Positions 62,476 to 64,000 of a DNA stretch of 64,000 bases are shown here, piece after piece. The notes below the pieces were generated by a model that saw nothing but the letters and a program-made list of their open reading frames with translations, searched no databases and had not been told where the DNA came from. The DNA comes from Acetivibrio cellulolyticus CD2 (GTDB lineage: Bacteria > Bacillota > Clostridia > Acetivibrionales > Acetivibrionaceae), in NCBI RefSeq assembly GCF_000179595.2, contig NZ_JH556657.1:312669-376668 (forward strand). Direction: 5' to 3'. Within the stretch, counting starts at the first letter, position 1, and the number at the start of each line of letters is the position of its first letter. Position numbers and translations under genes: made by a program.

Positions 62476-64000
62476 TTAATAAATTTTGGGGTATGTGTTT
62501 AATATTTTCTTTTTCCTTTTCTCCTCATATAGTAAATTATCCGCCTTGCTTATAAGCAAATCTACTGAAATATTTTCTTCATCCTTCCTAAAAGAAGCAC
62601 ACCCAAAACTAATAGATAGTTTATATGATTTTTTTGACTTATTATTATAATCATCAATTAAATCTCTGATTTTGCCATAAACAAGATCTTCATAAAATTC
62701 ATAAGATGTGATGGCTAGAATAGTAAATTCATCACCACCAAACCTTGCAATAATATCATTACTGCGAAAAGCGCTTTTTAAAATTCCTGTCATTGCCAAA
62801 ATGGCATTATCCCCTTCTTCATGTCCATAGGTATCATTTATTTGCTTTAATCCATCCATATCGGCAAAAAATAGAAATCCATTATTATTTGACTTCTGCG
62901 CAAGGTCAACACTTTTTTGAGCAAGATTATAAAAACCTCTTCTATTATATAAGCCTGTAAGTTCATCGGAGGTAGACAAGTAATTAAGTTCCTGGTTGTA
63001 ACTTTCCAACTCCATCAATGTGTTTTGAAGCTTATTTTCAATCTTCTGCCTGTATGACATTAGCTGTGAGATTTTTATAGCACAAGACAAGTCAACCGTT
63101 AAGGTTTCAAAAACCGAATTATCATACACAATGTTCCTAAACTCATAAAGTGCTAGTCCTAATTGCTCATCCTGAAAGAAAAGCGGAAATAGAATATAGG
63201 TTTTAAATTGCGTTGATAATAACTCGGAAAACATTTCATCCGAGCTAACCCATTCATTGCATTCGTCTTGAGATGTAAGAATTAGTTTTAGATTCTTTGG
63301 TTTTATAAAATTAGACCTTTGAGGCTTATTAAAGGAAAAATTGTTTTCATATAAATAAATGTAAAAGCTTTCTATACCCATTTCCTTGAATTTTTCAATC
63401 AAGTATTTTTTCTGATCACTAAAATCATTCATTGATGTCAGCATTCTAATAAGAATACGTCTTAAATTGTTTTCCGAATCTAGAACTCGCCTTTTTCTTG
63501 TAGCACTTTTTCGGTTGAGTTGTTCAATTAATATCGTTGTAAGATCGAAAAAATAGTTTTCAACAACTTTTTGTTTTATATCCAAAAATAAAACTGCTTT
63601 TCTTAGCCTGGAAATTATATTGAACAATATAAAACAATTATCTTCACTAAGTTTACATACAATTTCATCGAAAGAATTTAAAAGAGCCACCTTTGTTTTG
63701 GAATTTGCTAAAGAGTCCAGGAAAATATTTAGAAACCTTTTAAATGTCTCCAAATCAAAAACCGCACTAATTTCATCAGCTTCCGAGTTAACAAAATCTT
63801 CAACAAAGGACTCAAATTTTATTGAATTCGGACTTGAGGCTTTTTGATCTATAATTTTATCCAATTTACAGCCACAACTATCACGAATTATTGGTTTTGT
63901 TCCTAAAACTCTACTCTCAAATTCTTTTTTTGTAATCGCATTTACCAGCATTTCTAGCGAGTTGTACCCTAAATCATAGATTGGTTGATTAACAGTAGTT
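62476..64000 (-). CDS. Sensor diguanylate cyclase with LacI-type ligand domain (5' end outside window)
   Basis: Makes c-di-GMP from GTP. The C-terminal GGDEF domain (last 165 residues) has the intact active site RFGGDEFTIL. The inhibitory I-site RSND ends five residues before GGDEF, so product feedback is likely. Before it are a coiled coil (KIENKLQNTLMELESYNQEL) and a GAF-like region. An internal ATG at 63951 is the first in the window, but the frame is open through 64000. The upstream bases read TTVNQPIYDLGYNSLEMLVN, the typical end of a LacI/GalR-type periplasmic-binding fold. The real gene is therefore longer and continues past the edge; there is no ribosome binding site at 63951. Confidence 0.87.
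   Translation of the reverse strand, partial: TTVNQPIYDLGYNSLEMLVNAITKKEFESRVLGTKPIIRDSCGCKLDKIIDQKASSPNSIKFESFVEDFVNSEADEISAVFDLETFKRFLNIFLDSLANSKTKVALLNSFDEIVCKLSEDNCFILFNIISRLRKAVLFLDIKQKVVENYFFDLTTILIEQLNRKSATRKRRVLDSENNLRRILIRMLTSMNDFSDQKKYLIEKFKEMGIESFYIYLYENNFSFNKPQRSNFIKPKNLKLILTSQDECNEWVSSDEMFSELLSTQFKTYILFPLFFQDEQLGLALYEFRNIVYDNSVFETLTVDLSCAIKISQLMSYRQKIENKLQNTLMELESYNQELNYLSTSDELTGLYNRRGFYNLAQKSVDLAQKSNNNGFLFFADMDGLKQINDTYGHEEGDNAILAMTGILKSAFRSNDIIARFGGDEFTILAITSYEFYEDLVYGKIRDLIDDYNNKSKKSYKLSISFGCASFRKDEENISVDLLISKADNLLYEEKRKKKILNTYPKIY

Overview
The window looks like a chromosome segment of an anaerobic, spore-forming, cellulosome-producing clostridium of the Acetivibrio / Ruminiclostridium type. 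The evidence is AT-rich DNA with strong Gram-positive ribosome binding sites, type I dockerins on two secreted proteins (one a GH9 cellulase with a CBM3c-like module), a SigI/RsgI pair whose anti-sigma factor ends in a CBM3-like module, S-layer homology domains, an alpha/beta-type small acid-soluble spore protein and a YhcN-type sporulation lipoprotein. The species cannot be fixed from sequence alone. I saw no rRNA, tRNA, CRISPR array, insertion sequence or prophage.

Region 1 (70-20837, all minus strand) is a Wzx/Wzy-type cell-surface polysaccharide locus. Reading in the direction of transcription it holds a PHP-type tyrosine phosphatase, a small membrane-anchored unknown, a Wzz/tyrosine-kinase fusion, the four dTDP-rhamnose genes, genes for UDP-glucuronate and its 4-epimer, three glycosyltransferases, a Wzy-like polymerase, a pyruvyltransferase-family protein, a broken serine-acetyltransferase-like gene, a Wzx flippase, a hexapeptide acetyltransferase, an FrhB-like iron-sulfur protein and, last, the initiating sugar-phosphate transferase. 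A good sigma-A promoter precedes the small unknown gene at 19972. Upstream at 21027-23231 is an SLH protein with a tandemly duplicated unknown domain.

Region 2 (23514-33020) is mostly housekeeping: a HIT protein, alaS with a near-perfect promoter and a hairpin leader, an AI-2E-family permease, two small or PRC-barrel proteins, a DUF1015 protein and a three-gene ABC-2 exporter with its own promoter and terminator.

Region 3 (33108-41714, minus) is a cellulose-related island. It has the GH9-CBM3c-dockerin cellulase, an ATPase-TPR-AraC regulator just downstream of it, a dockerin protein with a lysozyme-like module, then sigI and rsgI. Two different sensory/regulatory systems sit among cellulosomal genes here.

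Region 4 (42097-51428) has a spore lipoprotein, a zinc-dependent phospholipase C family protein, a compact Tad pilus locus (tadZ-tadA-tadB-tadC-flp) behind a perfect consensus promoter, an unknown charged-repeat protein, an RsbW-like ATPase and a B12-binding radical SAM protein.

Region 5 (51622-64000) has a YjfB-like small protein, a D,D-carboxypeptidase, a DUF342/FapA protein, an MGDG-synthase-type glycosyltransferase, an SASP, a TrkH channel convergent with two TrkA subunits, a DUF421-DUF4363 pair, a CaCA-family antiporter and a diguanylate cyclase cut by the right edge. The bases between its first internal ATG and the edge encode the tail of a LacI-type ligand-binding domain.

Starts were chosen by ribosome binding site, and several differ from the longest open frame. 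Promoters and terminators come from reading consensus hexamers and inverted repeats by eye.
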